Assembly: GCA_016190665.1 (NCBI GenBank)
Contig: JACPQD010000044.1
Location: 1 to 64,000 of the forward strand
Direction of reading: 5' to 3'
Source of the DNA: Chloroflexota bacterium
GTDB lineage: Bacteria; Chloroflexota; Dehalococcoidia; JACPQD01
DNA length: 64,000 nucleotides
This document shows, one piece after another, positions 35,844 to 44,700 of the stretch (within the stretch, counting starts at the first letter, position 1; each line of letters opens with the position of its first letter). The position numbers and the translations under genes are program-made. Below the pieces are notes generated by a model, which was given only the letters and a program-made list of their open reading frames with translations, ran no database searches and was not told where the DNA came from.

Positions 35844-36365
35844 CTATCTCCCGGTCCCCTCCACCCCATACCCCGCCGCCTGCCAGGCGTCGAACCCGCC
35901 CGCCATCACCTTGAGGTCAGTGAAGCCTCGCTCGTCGAGTATCTGGGCCGCCCGGGCCGCCGTATCGTGCTCCGGTCAGCCGCAGTCGTTGGCCTCGGCA
36001 TAGACGACGATGGGCTTCCCTCGCGGCAGCTCCCGGTATCTCTGCTCAATCTCCGCCAGAGGCATCGAGATGGCGCCGGGGACATGGGCCTGGTTGAAAT
36101 CGACGAGGAACCGGACATCCACGACAACCAGTCCTCCAAGGCGCGCTTTCACCTCCGGCGCATTCATCTCGGAAGGGGCAAAGGGCAGCGCCGGAGTGGA
36201 GGCGGCCGTAGAAGCGGCGGGCGCTGTGGCGGAAGAGGCCACGCTCGCCGCGCTCGCACAAGCGGCTACGGCCAAACCTGCCAGCGCCGCCATCGCGACC
36301 CAGCCCGGCAACGGCCTATTCAGCAGTCGCTGGTTTTGGGAAATGGGCGAGATCGGCGAGCACAT
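35844..36365 (-). CDS. Rhodanese-domain lipoprotein with selenocysteine at the active-site loop (Sec130)
   Basis: 173 residues through TGA 35976-35978. Signal peptide with lipobox AVAAC (about residue 36), a Ser/Ala/Thr linker, then a rhodanese domain: VVDVRFLVDFNQAHVPGAI, PIVVYAEANDCG-U-PEHDTAARAAQIL, and the closing GGFDAWQAAGYGVEG. The reading frame is complete after the TGA and matches the end of the rhodanese fold exactly. Sec thus occupies the loop where rhodaneses hold their sulfur-carrying Cys, in a C-x-U-P context like the C-x-C-P loop of some family members. Extracytoplasmic sulfur or selenium transfer, or a peroxidase-like reaction, is possible. If the TGA were a stop, the domain would lack its catalytic loop. 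Confidence 0.82.
35945..35978 (-). promoter_or_regulatory. Sec codon with weak SECIS candidate
   Basis: Seventeen bases after the TGA, GGCC-CGGGC-GGCC can fold with a G at the second loop position, 22-23 bases after the codon. The stem is only four GC pairs, so this is weaker than the UGSC hairpins. Confidence 0.35.
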
Positions 36366-36384
36366 CGGTGAACTTCACTTCCTT

Positions 36385-36455
36385 AACCACGAACCACACA
36401 AAATACACGAAAATTCCATAGCCTGTTTTCGTGTGGTTCGTGTATTTGGTGGTTC
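36385..36455. repeat. AACCAC...GTGGTT palindromic element
   Basis: AACCACGAACCACAC with AAATACACGAAAA faces TTTTCGTGTGGTTCGTG with TATTTGGTGGTT. An imperfect inverted repeat of ~70 bases, related to the one at 59543-59610. Confidence 0.6.
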
Positions 36456-36545
36456 ACAGGAAAATTCATCATTCCCTTGACTCCGCGCCAGCGCCAGTTT
36501 ACCATGACAGTATAGAGTGAGCGAGCTGCCCGAAAGGAGGCCGCC

Positions 36546-36800
36546 ATGGCAAAGAAGTACAGCTTCACCGTATCCGGAGCTGAGCTGGTGGAGAAGGTAA
36601 AAGAGATCATCCACCAGGGGAACGTGACCAGGGTGCGGCTGGTGCATGAGGGCAAACCCCTGATAGACATCCCGCTGACCCTCGGCGCGCCCGCGGTGGC
36701 GGCTACCGTCCTGACCGCGCCCCTGCTGGCCGCCATCGGGGCCTTCGCCGCCCTGGTCACCCGCTGCACCATCGAGGTCGAGAAAGAGGAGCAGGAGTAG
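36546..36800 (+). CDS. DUF4342-family small membrane-associated protein
   Basis: 84 residues. KYSFTVSGAELVEKVKEIIHQGNVTRVRLVHEGKPLIDIPLTLG matches the DUF4342 core, ending in a hydrophobic helix (about 50-70) and an acidic tail. AAAGGAGG precedes the ATG. Function unknown; members often accompany stress or envelope genes. Confidence 0.75.
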   Translation: MAKKYSFTVSGAELVEKVKEIIHQGNVTRVRLVHEGKPLIDIPLTLGAPAVAATVLTAPLLAAIGAFAALVTRCTIEVEKEEQE

Positions 36801-36819
36801 CTCGGGGGAGGCAGTCCTC

Positions 36820-37557
36820 TCACTTCAGCCTTTTTCTGCTGTCTCCGAAGGGACAAACGCTCAGGCACAGAGCGCAATGACGGCTGCCGACGCGCTTCAA
36901 CTGCTGATCACGGTAATCGGAGCACTTCCGGAAATCGATCCGGGCATCCCGCGGAACGTCAACCGCGAAGGGGACGCCGGAGAGCGCCCCAGCGGGGCAG
37001 ACGTCGACGCACGTCCGGCAGGCGCCGCAGCCGTCGTAAGCGAGCTCGATCTTCGGCTTCGTCACCGGCAGCGGCGCCGTGGTCAGCACCGTCATCAACC
37101 TCACCCGCGGCCCGCGCTCCGGCGTGACCAGCAGCGTATTCTTCCCGATCCAGCCCAGCCCGGCCAGGTGGGCGGCCAGCTTATGGGAAAAGACCCCCCG
37201 GCGATGGACCGGGTCTGAGACGTGTTCCGCGATGGGCAGCGCCTTGTACCCCGCGTCTTGCAACGCGATGGTCAGCGAATAGGCGATGTCAAGCCAGCGC
37301 CGGTCCACCGCCTCCAGAAGTTCGCCGTAGCTTCGCATCACCAGCGGGTCCTGCTGACGCGGAAGCAGGTCTACCCAGGCGTCTATCATCGGCACCGCTG
37401 CCGTCACGGCCACCGGGAACTGGGCCAGGTAGTCGTCCCCGTGGGAAAGTATGAAGTCCTGCGCCGGCGCCAGGTCCGCCACACCGAAACGCGAGGCGCC
37501 CGCCCCCCTGGCCAAGTCCTCAAGCCCACTCTTCAGTTGCCGGACATCTTCAGCCAT
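36820..37557 (-). CDS. QueG-like 4Fe-4S protein (epoxyqueuosine reductase family)
   Basis: 245 residues from ATG 37557 (AAAGGA upstream; an in-frame ATG 48 bases earlier is rejected). LAGLGWIGKNTLLVTPERGPRVRLMTVLT is the family core. Two ferredoxin-type cluster sites follow: CGACRTCVDVCPAGAL and CALCLSVCPFG. True QueG proteins are longer (>330 residues) with a C-terminal HEAT region, which is absent here. This short type is a corrinoid/Fe-S reductase relative of unknown substrate. It ends a unit with two binding proteins and an MmgE/PrpD enzyme, and a similar protein ends the second catabolic cluster at 43788. Confidence 0.8.
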   Translation of the reverse strand: MAEDVRQLKSGLEDLARGAGASRFGVADLAPAQDFILSHGDDYLAQFPVAVTAAVPMIDAWVDLLPRQQDPLVMRSYGELLEAVDRRWLDIAYSLTIALQDAGYKALPIAEHVSDPVHRRGVFSHKLAAHLAGLGWIGKNTLLVTPERGPRVRLMTVLTTAPLPVTKPKIELAYDGCGACRTCVDVCPAGALSGVPFAVDVPRDARIDFRKCSDYRDQQLKRVGSRHCALCLSVCPFGDSRKRLK

Positions 37558-37643
37558 GTGCGATAGGTCCTTTCTGGCTCTTCCCGGCCGATGCCAGGCA
37601 AACACTCACCACAGGGGCCCCAATACTTGCAAGTTGCTGAACT

Positions 37644-39353
37644 CTACTTGGCGAGCCACAAAGCCTGAAAAGTGTTGTTGTTGAAATTGCCCAGCCCCGG
37701 CTCCCAGTTTCTGACTCTTGCCGAGGCGCCTCTTATCCCGGACTCCCAGGCAATGGATATGAGCGGCATTTCATCGAGGAGTTTCAGTTCGACCTCCCGG
37801 ACGATCTTCTTGCGCTCGGCGATGTCCAGCGTGCGCCTTTGCCTCCTGAAGAGGTCATCGACCTTGGGGTCGCTGTACCAACCCCGATTGCTGGGGCTGC
37901 CCGAAACATAATACCGCGCGATGTCATCAGGGTCGGTCTCGTTCAGGGAGTTACCTTGGGTAAATACTTCGAAGTCCTTCTTCAGAAGCCGTGCTTCCCA
38001 AACCGACTGCTCGAGCCTCACCATTTCAGCCTCTATGCCAACTTTCCTCAACTCATGCTGGGCGAACTCGGACTGCACATCATCAACCCCAGCCCTGACT
38101 ATCATCTGCGTCTTGAAGCCGTTGGCGAATCCGGCCTCGGCCAGGAGTTTCCTGGCCTCAGCGATATCGGCATCCTTGGGCTGGCGGTAGCCCGGCCGCT
38201 TTACCAGCTCAGGCTCGGGGATGGCCCACTCCGTCCCCGGAACCAGCGCACCACCCACCTTCCCGTAGCCCTGGCCTACCACCTTGATAGCCGCCTGGCG
38301 GTCGATGGCCAGGTTTGCCGCCTGGCGTACACGGAAATCGCTCCACGGCGCCTTCTCAAAGAAAGGAACGAGGCCGAAGTTACTCAGGGCGGGATACTCG
38401 TAGGCGACGGCCCCAGGCATCTCCCTCTTGACCGCCTCCGCCTCGGACGCGCTGAGATAAGTGCCTCTGCCAACAGCCGTCAAGTCAATCTGCCCCGTCC
38501 TGAAGGCGGCAAACCGGGAAGAGGCATCCCTGATGATATAGAACTGTATCCCGTCAACATAGGGCAAGCCCCGGACAAAGTAATCGGGGTTCTTGACCAA
38601 CTCGTAGAGGACGCCAGGCACGAAACGTTTGAACCTGAAGGGGCCAGTGCCAACAGAGTCATCTTCCTTTCTCATGTCGAACTTCGCTTCCATGATATGC
38701 CTGGGCTGAACCACCATTCGCCCCATGGCGGCGGTGCCCAGGAATACGGCGCTTGGATCCGTCAGGGTAATCTTCAGCGTGTTCTCGTCGGGGGTCTCTA
38801 TCTTGTCTACCCCCTCCAGAAGCGACTGCCTTGAAGGAGGGATCAACTTCGGCGGGGGGTTCTTTATCCGGTCGTAGGTATACCTGGCATCCTCAGCGGT
38901 GAAGGGCTTGCCATCGTGCCACTTCACACCTTTGCGGAAGTAGAAGGTGTAGACTTTGCCATCGGGGCTTATCACCCACTTCTCGGCCAGGTCAGCAATG
39001 ATGTTCTCATTCTTCCCCGGTGTGGGGTCGTGCTGGAGTATGCCGCTGTAGATACCCCCGACTATCGCAAAGAGGGCTATCGTAGGGCTGAGCATGGGGT
39101 CGAAGTGGGGCGGGTCCCCGCGTTGGGCGACTTTCAGTGTGCCACCGTACCTTGGCTCCGCCGTTGCCGGTTTGGGGCTGGGTGACGGCGCCGCCGCTGG
39201 CGCCGGAGGCTTAGAAACTGGAGTTTCCACCTTTGGCGCGGGCACGGCTGGCTTGCTGGTGGGCGTCGGGGATGCGGCAGGCACGCAGCTTGCCCATAGC
39301 AATCCCAGCATGGTCAAAGCGGTCGTCGGTAACAACATTTTCTCGGACTGCAC
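37644..39353 (-). CDS. Family-5 extracellular solute-binding lipoprotein (cluster A, distal)
   Basis: 569 residues from GTG 39353 behind AAGGAGG. Lipobox WASC (about residue 22), then a Pro/Ala/Thr/Lys-rich linker to ~65 and the SBP_bac_5 domain: YGGTLKVAQRGDPPHFDP, FYFRKGVKWHDGKPFTAEDARYTYDR and VRQAANLAIDRQA. It binds peptides, opines, nickel complexes or other small organic ligands for an ABC importer; no permease or ATPase genes are nearby. Lies 30 bases after the MmgE/PrpD gene. Confidence 0.9.
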   Translation of the reverse strand: MQSEKMLLPTTALTMLGLLWASCVPAASPTPTSKPAVPAPKVETPVSKPPAPAAAPSPSPKPATAEPRYGGTLKVAQRGDPPHFDPMLSPTIALFAIVGGIYSGILQHDPTPGKNENIIADLAEKWVISPDGKVYTFYFRKGVKWHDGKPFTAEDARYTYDRIKNPPPKLIPPSRQSLLEGVDKIETPDENTLKITLTDPSAVFLGTAAMGRMVVQPRHIMEAKFDMRKEDDSVGTGPFRFKRFVPGVLYELVKNPDYFVRGLPYVDGIQFYIIRDASSRFAAFRTGQIDLTAVGRGTYLSASEAEAVKREMPGAVAYEYPALSNFGLVPFFEKAPWSDFRVRQAANLAIDRQAAIKVVGQGYGKVGGALVPGTEWAIPEPELVKRPGYRQPKDADIAEARKLLAEAGFANGFKTQMIVRAGVDDVQSEFAQHELRKVGIEAEMVRLEQSVWEARLLKKDFEVFTQGNSLNETDPDDIARYYVSGSPSNRGWYSDPKVDDLFRRQRRTLDIAERKKIVREVELKLLDEMPLISIAWESGIRGASARVRNWEPGLGNFNNNTFQALWLAK

Positions 39354-39383
39354 TAGAGACCTCCTTCATGGGCTGGACTGCTC

Positions 39384-40811
39384 CTAGACCACCAGTAACT
39401 CCATTAGCTGACCGATATCCTCTACCTCTTCCAGGCCATCCACTGCCCGGATCACCTGTCTGATCTGGGCCTCCGCCATGACCTTTGAGGCCAGGTTCCT
39501 GAACTTGGCCTCGACCTCCTCCTGGGTCATAGGATTCTTCGTATCGCCCTTCGGGTAATCCATGAGGCAACTATAGCTGTTGCCGCTCCTGGTCCTGATC
39601 TCCACGTTGACCGTCCGCGCCCGCCTTTCAGCCCAGAACTTGTCCAGCTCGGGATCGAACGTGCACTTGATTCTGGACATGAGGTCCAGAACTCTGGGAT
39701 CCAACCATTGCTGGCGGGCATACTGGTCCGGTCCCACATCTCCCTCAAGGATGGCTATGGCAACCGCATAGGGGGTGCTGTGGTCGGCGCTCTCTTTGCT
39801 GGTGGGTTTATATGCCTTCTCGCCTGCCAGGGCTACGGTCGCGCCCCTGATGCCGCTGATCTGAACCAGGTCTATGTCCTCCGCCTTGAGGTTGTTTTCC
39901 CTGACCAATTTCAGGGCGGAGGCAACGGGCGTATGCGTCCAGTAGCCGGCAGCGTAGGGCTTTAGCTGGCTGTCCAGGATCCTCAGCCTTTCTCGGCCCT
40001 GAGTTAGCGCTGTGGTGTCTATATCCCCCACCGATATCTTGAGGAAGCTCTCGATGATGGTGCTTGGACCGGTAAATCCCCTCCGGGCCAGTAGCGCCGC
40101 CATGACGCCGCTCTGAGCGGCGAAGGGATAGGCAGCGGCCTTTATCAAGTTTATCTGGCTCTCTTCTCCCGGGTTGCCCGTTGGCGCCCCGTTGTTGCCC
40201 ACCTCGTCCACCGCCTTGGCATACAAGCTCCAAGCTTCGCCGTAGATGCCTGCCAGCGTGACATTGTGGCTGCCGCCTATGCCTATGGCGTTGGTCATTT
40301 CCTCCTCATTGAGACCGAGGAGCTTCCCGGCGATCACGGGAACAGCAAAGCCGCCCATCGTGGCATGATGGTAGCCGGGAAAACGCGAGGTATCGACGAA
40401 TCTCCCCTGGACCTCATATCCAAGGACGACGGCGACGATTGCCTCCCTGCCCCCAACGTGCTCTCTCTCTGCAACCGCTAGCGCCGACGGTATGTTGTCG
40501 CTGGGGTGAGAACCGCCAATAGACATGTAGCTATCGTTGAAGTCCAGGTAGCGGACCATTATGCCGTTGGTCAGGGTAGCGTTGGGACAGGAGGTCATGA
40601 CGCCGCTTCCGATTACGGTGCACTCCCCTTTCCCACCCAACTCCCCGATCACACGGCGGGCTATCTGGCTAGGCTCGCTGAGGTAGCCTCCCAAGGCGCA
40701 GCCAAGGGTATCCAATACCAGTTGCTTCGTGTAGCGCACCGCTTCCTCGGGCAGATCTTCGAACCTGAGGTTGACAGCGAACCTGCTAAGCTGGCGAGCA
40801 ATAGAATCCAA
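39384..40811 (-). CDS. MmgE/PrpD-family dehydratase/isomerase
   Basis: 475 residues. TTG 40811 is chosen because AGGAGG lies seven bases before it; a longer start would place that site inside the gene. Family motifs: TKQLVLDTLGCALGG, VRYLDFNDSY, GGSHPSDNIPSALAVAE and GYEVQGRF. MmgE/PrpD enzymes act on 2-methylcitrate, cis-aconitate or related tricarboxylates. The genes on both sides encode binding lipoproteins, suggesting import and catabolism of an organic acid. Confidence 0.9.
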   Translation of the reverse strand: MDSIARQLSRFAVNLRFEDLPEEAVRYTKQLVLDTLGCALGGYLSEPSQIARRVIGELGGKGECTVIGSGVMTSCPNATLTNGIMVRYLDFNDSYMSIGGSHPSDNIPSALAVAEREHVGGREAIVAVVLGYEVQGRFVDTSRFPGYHHATMGGFAVPVIAGKLLGLNEEEMTNAIGIGGSHNVTLAGIYGEAWSLYAKAVDEVGNNGAPTGNPGEESQINLIKAAAYPFAAQSGVMAALLARRGFTGPSTIIESFLKISVGDIDTTALTQGRERLRILDSQLKPYAAGYWTHTPVASALKLVRENNLKAEDIDLVQISGIRGATVALAGEKAYKPTSKESADHSTPYAVAIAILEGDVGPDQYARQQWLDPRVLDLMSRIKCTFDPELDKFWAERRARTVNVEIRTRSGNSYSCLMDYPKGDTKNPMTQEEVEAKFRNLASKVMAEAQIRQVIRAVDGLEEVEDIGQLMELLVV

Positions 40812-40893
40812 TGCGAGACCTCCTCGAGACAAGGGGGGAAAGATGGCGGTTTCTCCTCATGCTCGTGCAAGAGTTGCTGCCGGCCGCCCATTA

Positions 40894-42537
40894 TCAGCAA
40901 CCCTCATCCAACCACACATCCTGCCTTTTCTGGTTATTGTGATACCCAACCTGCTTTTCGGGGTAATAGCCCTTGATGCACTTCCAATAGGGAACGTCAA
41001 TGAGGCCGGTAAAGAGTATGGGCGGCGCGAGATCGAGTATCCTCCGTTGGATATTCAGGAGTATCTCCTTGCGCCTCGTCTCGTTCATCGTCTGGGACTG
41101 CTCCCGATACCAGTCGTCCACCTGCTTATCGCTGAAGCTGCTATAGTTGCGCCCCCCACCGGTTACGTACAGAGCCAGGAAAAGGTCGGGCTCATCGACA
41201 GCTTGCGCCGTAGTGTACGGGCTGATGGCGAAATCTCGGGCGAAATAGCGCTTCTCCATCGTTGCGGTGTCTACGGCCTTGATGGTGACGTTAATCCCAA
41301 TAGCCTTAAGCTGGTCCTGAACAAAGAGGGCCTGTTTTCTCCAGGTATCGCCTCCGATCATCGCCTCTGCCTCGAAGCCCTTCGGGTAGCCTGCCTCGGC
41401 CAACAGTGCCTTGGCCTTGTCGATGTCGGCGGCCGTGACCCCGCGGTAGCCCGGCCTCTTCATCAGTTCATCCTCAGGCAGCGCCCAGCGCCCCTTGGGC
41501 AAAGGTCCTACGATTTCCGCCTTCTTGTCCATCACATCGATTACTTTCTTGCGGTCCAGGCTCATGTTTATTGCCTGTCGGACACGCAAGTCGTTGAAAG
41601 GCGGGGCATTGAGATTAAGGTGGAGGACGTTCATGCTCAAAGCCGAGATACGAGCGACGGTGACCTTGTCTGCCAGCTCCTTATTCAACATCTCAGCCTG
41701 GGAGGCCGTTAGGTTGCTGGAGGAGACGAACATGCTCCGCACCTGGCCGGTGCGGAAGGCAGCCAGGCGGGCGGCCCCTTCCGGCATTATATAGTGAACT
41801 ATGCCGTCCAGGTACGGGCGGCCCGGGATGAAATAGTCGGGATTCTTGACGTGCTCGACGCTGACCCCCCGCTTGTACTCCTTCAGTTTGAAGGGGCCCG
41901 TGCCGAGGATGGTGTACCCCATCAGCTTCTTGTCCTTGAGGTGCTGCGGCGGGAGCATGGCAGCGTATACGAGCGCTATCCCGGCAATGAAGGAGGGCCG
42001 GGGGCCCTTGAGGTAGACCTCCACCGTGCTGGCGTCCGGCGCCTCGACGCGCTCTACCCCTTCCACGATCTCTTTCCGGATGATGACTACCCCCTGGGGC
42101 GGCTTCAGCCAGCGGTCGAAGTTGAACTTCACATCTTCCGCGGTGAAGGCCTTGCCGTCATGCCATTTGACGTTCTTGCGGAGAGTGAAGGTCACCTTCT
42201 TCCCATCGGCGCTGAACTGGTAGCGTTCCGCCAGGTCCGGGCTGATGCGCGTGCCGTCCGAAGGGTCGTACTGGACGAGGCTGCTATAGGCGGGCCCCGC
42301 CTGCTCGGCGGCTAGGTTGCGCGCCGTATTGTGAAGGTCAAAGGTATTCTCGTCCTGGAGGGCGGCGTGCTTGAGGATTCCGCCCTGTTTTGGCTGCTGA
42401 CCGGCCTTGGGCGTGCCTGCTGGCGCCGGCGATGCCTTCGGCGCCTGCTGGCCGCCCGCTGGCGCGCAGGCCGCAAGAAGAAGCGCCAGGGTTGCCAACA
42501 TCGCGACGACTCTGATACCTTTGCCTACTGATATCAT
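40894..42537 (-). CDS. Family-5 extracellular solute-binding lipoprotein (cluster A, proximal)
   Basis: 547 residues. Lipobox LAAC (about 24), an Ala/Pro/Gly/Lys linker, then GGILKHAALQDENTFDLH, FTLRKNVKWHDGKAFTAEDVKFNFDR and LRVRQAINMSLDRKKV. It closely resembles the binding protein at 48206-49870 in the second cluster, including the ending QDVWLDEGC, so the two clusters share a common ancestor. It is 82 bases before the MmgE/PrpD gene and probably opens the transcript. GGAGG lies just upstream of the start. Confidence 0.9.
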   Translation of the reverse strand: MISVGKGIRVVAMLATLALLLAACAPAGGQQAPKASPAPAGTPKAGQQPKQGGILKHAALQDENTFDLHNTARNLAAEQAGPAYSSLVQYDPSDGTRISPDLAERYQFSADGKKVTFTLRKNVKWHDGKAFTAEDVKFNFDRWLKPPQGVVIIRKEIVEGVERVEAPDASTVEVYLKGPRPSFIAGIALVYAAMLPPQHLKDKKLMGYTILGTGPFKLKEYKRGVSVEHVKNPDYFIPGRPYLDGIVHYIMPEGAARLAAFRTGQVRSMFVSSSNLTASQAEMLNKELADKVTVARISALSMNVLHLNLNAPPFNDLRVRQAINMSLDRKKVIDVMDKKAEIVGPLPKGRWALPEDELMKRPGYRGVTAADIDKAKALLAEAGYPKGFEAEAMIGGDTWRKQALFVQDQLKAIGINVTIKAVDTATMEKRYFARDFAISPYTTAQAVDEPDLFLALYVTGGGRNYSSFSDKQVDDWYREQSQTMNETRRKEILLNIQRRILDLAPPILFTGLIDVPYWKCIKGYYPEKQVGYHNNQKRQDVWLDEGC

Positions 42538-42629
42538 GGTTAACCTCCTGTCGGTCTCTCAATTGGGGCTCCAACGCTCCGCGCCGAAAGGATCATGCTT
42601 CGCTGCTACGTGGTGACGGGCGTCAGGGC

Positions 42630-42860
42630 CTATATCCTGCCGTACTGAGAAGCCGCTTTTACATCGCCCCGGCGAAGAGCCTCTCTCACATCATCGAGCT
42701 TGTACGCATCCTCGAGAGAGAGGTAGGGAGCCCAACCGTCTTCAGCCTCCAGCAACTCTACGTCGACTTCGGCGACATATCGACCTTCATGGACTAGTTT
42801 CGTTCGACTTCGCTTTCTCATCTGCGCCTTCCGATCCCGTTCGGCCTGGTTGGGCTCCAT
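42630..42860 (-). CDS. Small hypothetical protein in toxin-antitoxin island
   Basis: 76 residues. Basic N-terminus MEPNQAERDRKAQMRKRSRTK, then VAEVDVELLEAEDGWAPYLSLEDAYKLDDVREALRRGDVK. Similar short proteins with a GWAPYLSLEDAxKLDDVR core occur beside RelE/BrnT-like genes, so an antitoxin role is plausible but unproven. CAGGAG precedes the start. Confidence 0.6.
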   Translation of the reverse strand: MEPNQAERDRKAQMRKRSRTKLVHEGRYVAEVDVELLEAEDGWAPYLSLEDAYKLDDVREALRRGDVKAASQYGRI

Positions 42861-42884
42861 GGGTCTCCTGGATGACCGCGCTGG

Positions 42885-43230
42885 CTAGGATTTCTCAATC
42901 CACTCCACCAAGTGTTGCTTGATGCGTTGCAGTCTGTCAGGGGATAGCTGGCCAGTTGCCCCAAGAAGAAGCATGCCTTCCACGACAGCCAGACGACCCA
43001 CCCTGATCACGCTTGCAACCTTCAGGCCGCTTGGCGCAAAGTCACCATCTTGCTCCCGGACAAGCTCATCGAAATGGGGGACATAATGGCGGGTCTGCGA
43101 AGAGATCATGCAAATCAACCAATCGTCGAAGTCTCCAGGCAGCTTTCCCAGCAGGAGGGCGGGGCAGATTGCCTTCCTTCAAGTTGGCTTGAGGAAACCG
43201 ATAAAGGACGACCTGTCCTGCTTGCTTCAC
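42885..43230 (-). pseudogene. MazF/PemK-family toxin with internal frameshift
   Basis: Starts at GTG 43230, overlapping the antitoxin stop as GTGA. VKQAGQVVLYRFPQANLKEGN is the MazF beginning, then the frame breaks at CTGCCCC (about 43161-43164). One frame over, PALLLGKLPGDFDDWLICMI and SVIRVGRLAVVEGMLLLGATGQLS complete a normal MazF with the usual C-terminal helix. The pattern fits loss of two bases where an Arg codon is expected before PALLL. Unrepaired, the product is a C-terminal fragment from an internal ATG, without the RNase active site. Confidence 0.8.
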
Positions 43231-43454
43231 AGAAACGTTACCTTAAGATCGGCTTCGGAATAATGGGGCTCATTTTCGTCCTCCATGCCGCGCATGGCCG
43301 AGGATAAAGACATCTCATTCCAGATGCGGTGGTCATCTTCCTCATGACCTCGTTCAGCTTTCGTGAGAAGACGCTGGACGAAATCAAGGACCTCTGCCTG
43401 CATAGCTTTCGGCAACTGTTGAACGCCCTGCTGAATTCTGTCAGTGATCGTCAT
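43227..43454 (-). CDS. DUF2281-like antitoxin
   Basis: 75 residues from ATG 43454. TITDRIQQGVQQLPKAMQAEVLDFVQRLL resembles short antitoxins of the DUF2281 type placed before MazF/PIN toxins, with an acidic tail. It overlaps both neighbours: 14 bases with the ParD-like gene upstream, and GTGA with the toxin downstream. That is a compact module with coupled translation. Confidence 0.7.
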   Translation of the reverse strand: MTITDRIQQGVQQLPKAMQAEVLDFVQRLLTKAERGHEEDDHRIWNEMSLSSAMRGMEDENEPHYSEADLKVTFL

Positions 43455-43689
43455 GGCTACTATCCCCCAGCCAAACGAACGCGTACTCGGTTTTCTCGCC
43501 CCGCTCCAGTTCCTCCGGCCCAATCAAGATATCCTTAATGAGTGAATAGGTTAAATCGGGGTTCTCCTCGGCGCGCTTGCCCACCCGGGCCCAGTGTTCG
43601 ATTTGGCCAGCCAGAGACCTGTGGTCTATTCGGCTCGATTTCCTTGCCTCATTCACCAGTTCTTCCGATATCCTCACTGCTGCCGCCAT
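43441..43689 (-). CDS. ParD-like antitoxin
   Basis: 82 residues from ATG 43689, which has GGAGG six bases upstream (GTG 43713 is rejected). MAAAVRISEELVNEARKSS then SLAGQIEHWARVGKRAEENPDLTYSLIKDILIG is typical of ParD-like proteins. No ParE partner is next to it; it precedes the DUF2281-like/MazF genes, so it may be an orphan or a second antitoxin. Confidence 0.75.
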   Translation of the reverse strand: MAAAVRISEELVNEARKSSRIDHRSLAGQIEHWARVGKRAEENPDLTYSLIKDILIGPEELERGEKTEYAFVWLGDSSHDDH

Positions 43690-43787
43690 AGCATCCTCCA
43701 GTCGAGTTGACACTCCTTATATCATTACGCAGCGTTATATCGCATAACGCAACCAGAATCATGCCTATCAGAGGGTCGCCGGCCCGC

Positions 43788-44648
43788 TTACGAGCTACCT
43801 TTGAGCAGCCCCGTCGGTATCGCTGATTCGCAGGGGACGGCGGTGAGGCAGAAGCCGCACGTCACTCTCTCAATCTCGTACGGTTTGGCCAGGTGGGTGA
43901 ACTGGGCCCTGAAATCGAAGCACTTTATCTTGTCATGGCCCTTCTCGGTGATAGCGCCGGAGGGGCAGCGCTCGATGCACCGGCCGCAGGAGCCGTTCAG
44001 CACATATGGGCAATATGCGGTGTGGGACGTGTACTCGCGCGGGGACGCGGGCAGCGCCAGGTCAGTCACGACGCTGCCGCAAAACATGGCCATCCCTTTC
44101 GGCGTTATCAGGCCATCGTTGTGGCTGAAGGTGCCCAGCCCGGCGGCGTAGGCAACGTGTCGCTCCGACCAGTTGGAGGACTGGTCTGTCGGTGTGACGA
44201 TCCTCCGCCAGAAGGCGGCGGTGTAGGGCGCCACGGCGGCGTAGCCCTGTCGTTGCAGGTAATCGACCATTTGCGCCCGCAACACATCGTTGAAGCGGGG
44301 GGCGTAATGCATGCCGTGGGCCCAGATCTTGGTGGGAGTGGTCTTCTCACGCCTCATCGACGCCTTGATCTTCGTGGCGAGGGGCAGGACCCAGGAGATC
44401 ACGCTGACGCTCTCCGCTTCTTTTCCCGTCGCTTTCTGAAGCGCCTCGGCCGGCGTCATATGATAGTCGCCGATGATAGTCTTGTACTCGGCGAAGAGAG
44501 GGTCGTCGCCACTGGCGAACCCAACCAGCGGCTCCTCGAAGATCGGCGAGTTGTCAATGAAGCGCATGCGGTTGCCCTCGCTCTCCTTCGTGATCCTCTT
44601 GACGAGAGCATCGATGCCTTCCTGTGTTAATGTGATGTCGGTGGACAT
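43788..44648 (-). CDS. QueG-like 4Fe-4S protein ending cluster B
   Basis: 286 residues. GLGTFSHNDGLITPKGMAMFCGSVV is the core. CGRCIERCPSGAITEKG is a ferredoxin-type cluster site, and a second, shorter site is seen as CGFCLTAVPCESAIP, where the usual CxxCxxC spacing is stretched (C-G-F-C-L-T-A-V-P-C). It has the same length class as the protein at 36820, with divergent sequence. It follows the aminopeptidase gene by 52 bases and is the last gene of the second catabolic cluster. Probably a reductase or electron-transfer partner. Confidence 0.75.
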   Translation of the reverse strand: MSTDITLTQEGIDALVKRITKESEGNRMRFIDNSPIFEEPLVGFASGDDPLFAEYKTIIGDYHMTPAEALQKATGKEAESVSVISWVLPLATKIKASMRREKTTPTKIWAHGMHYAPRFNDVLRAQMVDYLQRQGYAAVAPYTAAFWRRIVTPTDQSSNWSERHVAYAAGLGTFSHNDGLITPKGMAMFCGSVVTDLALPASPREYTSHTAYCPYVLNGSCGRCIERCPSGAITEKGHDKIKCFDFRAQFTHLAKPYEIERVTCGFCLTAVPCESAIPTGLLKGSS

Positions 44649-44700
44649 GTTCCCCCCTTGTCGGGTCGATCGACTAATCCGACGCTTGACTGTTTCGCCG

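Noticed and set aside
36546-36800. DUF4342 gene as part of the rhodanese unit
   Set aside because: It runs in the opposite direction and is separated by a palindromic element.
42885-43118. The MICMISSQ... frame as a complete 77-residue gene
   Set aside because: It is the C-terminal half of MazF. Its N-terminal half precedes it in another frame and couples with the antitoxin stop.
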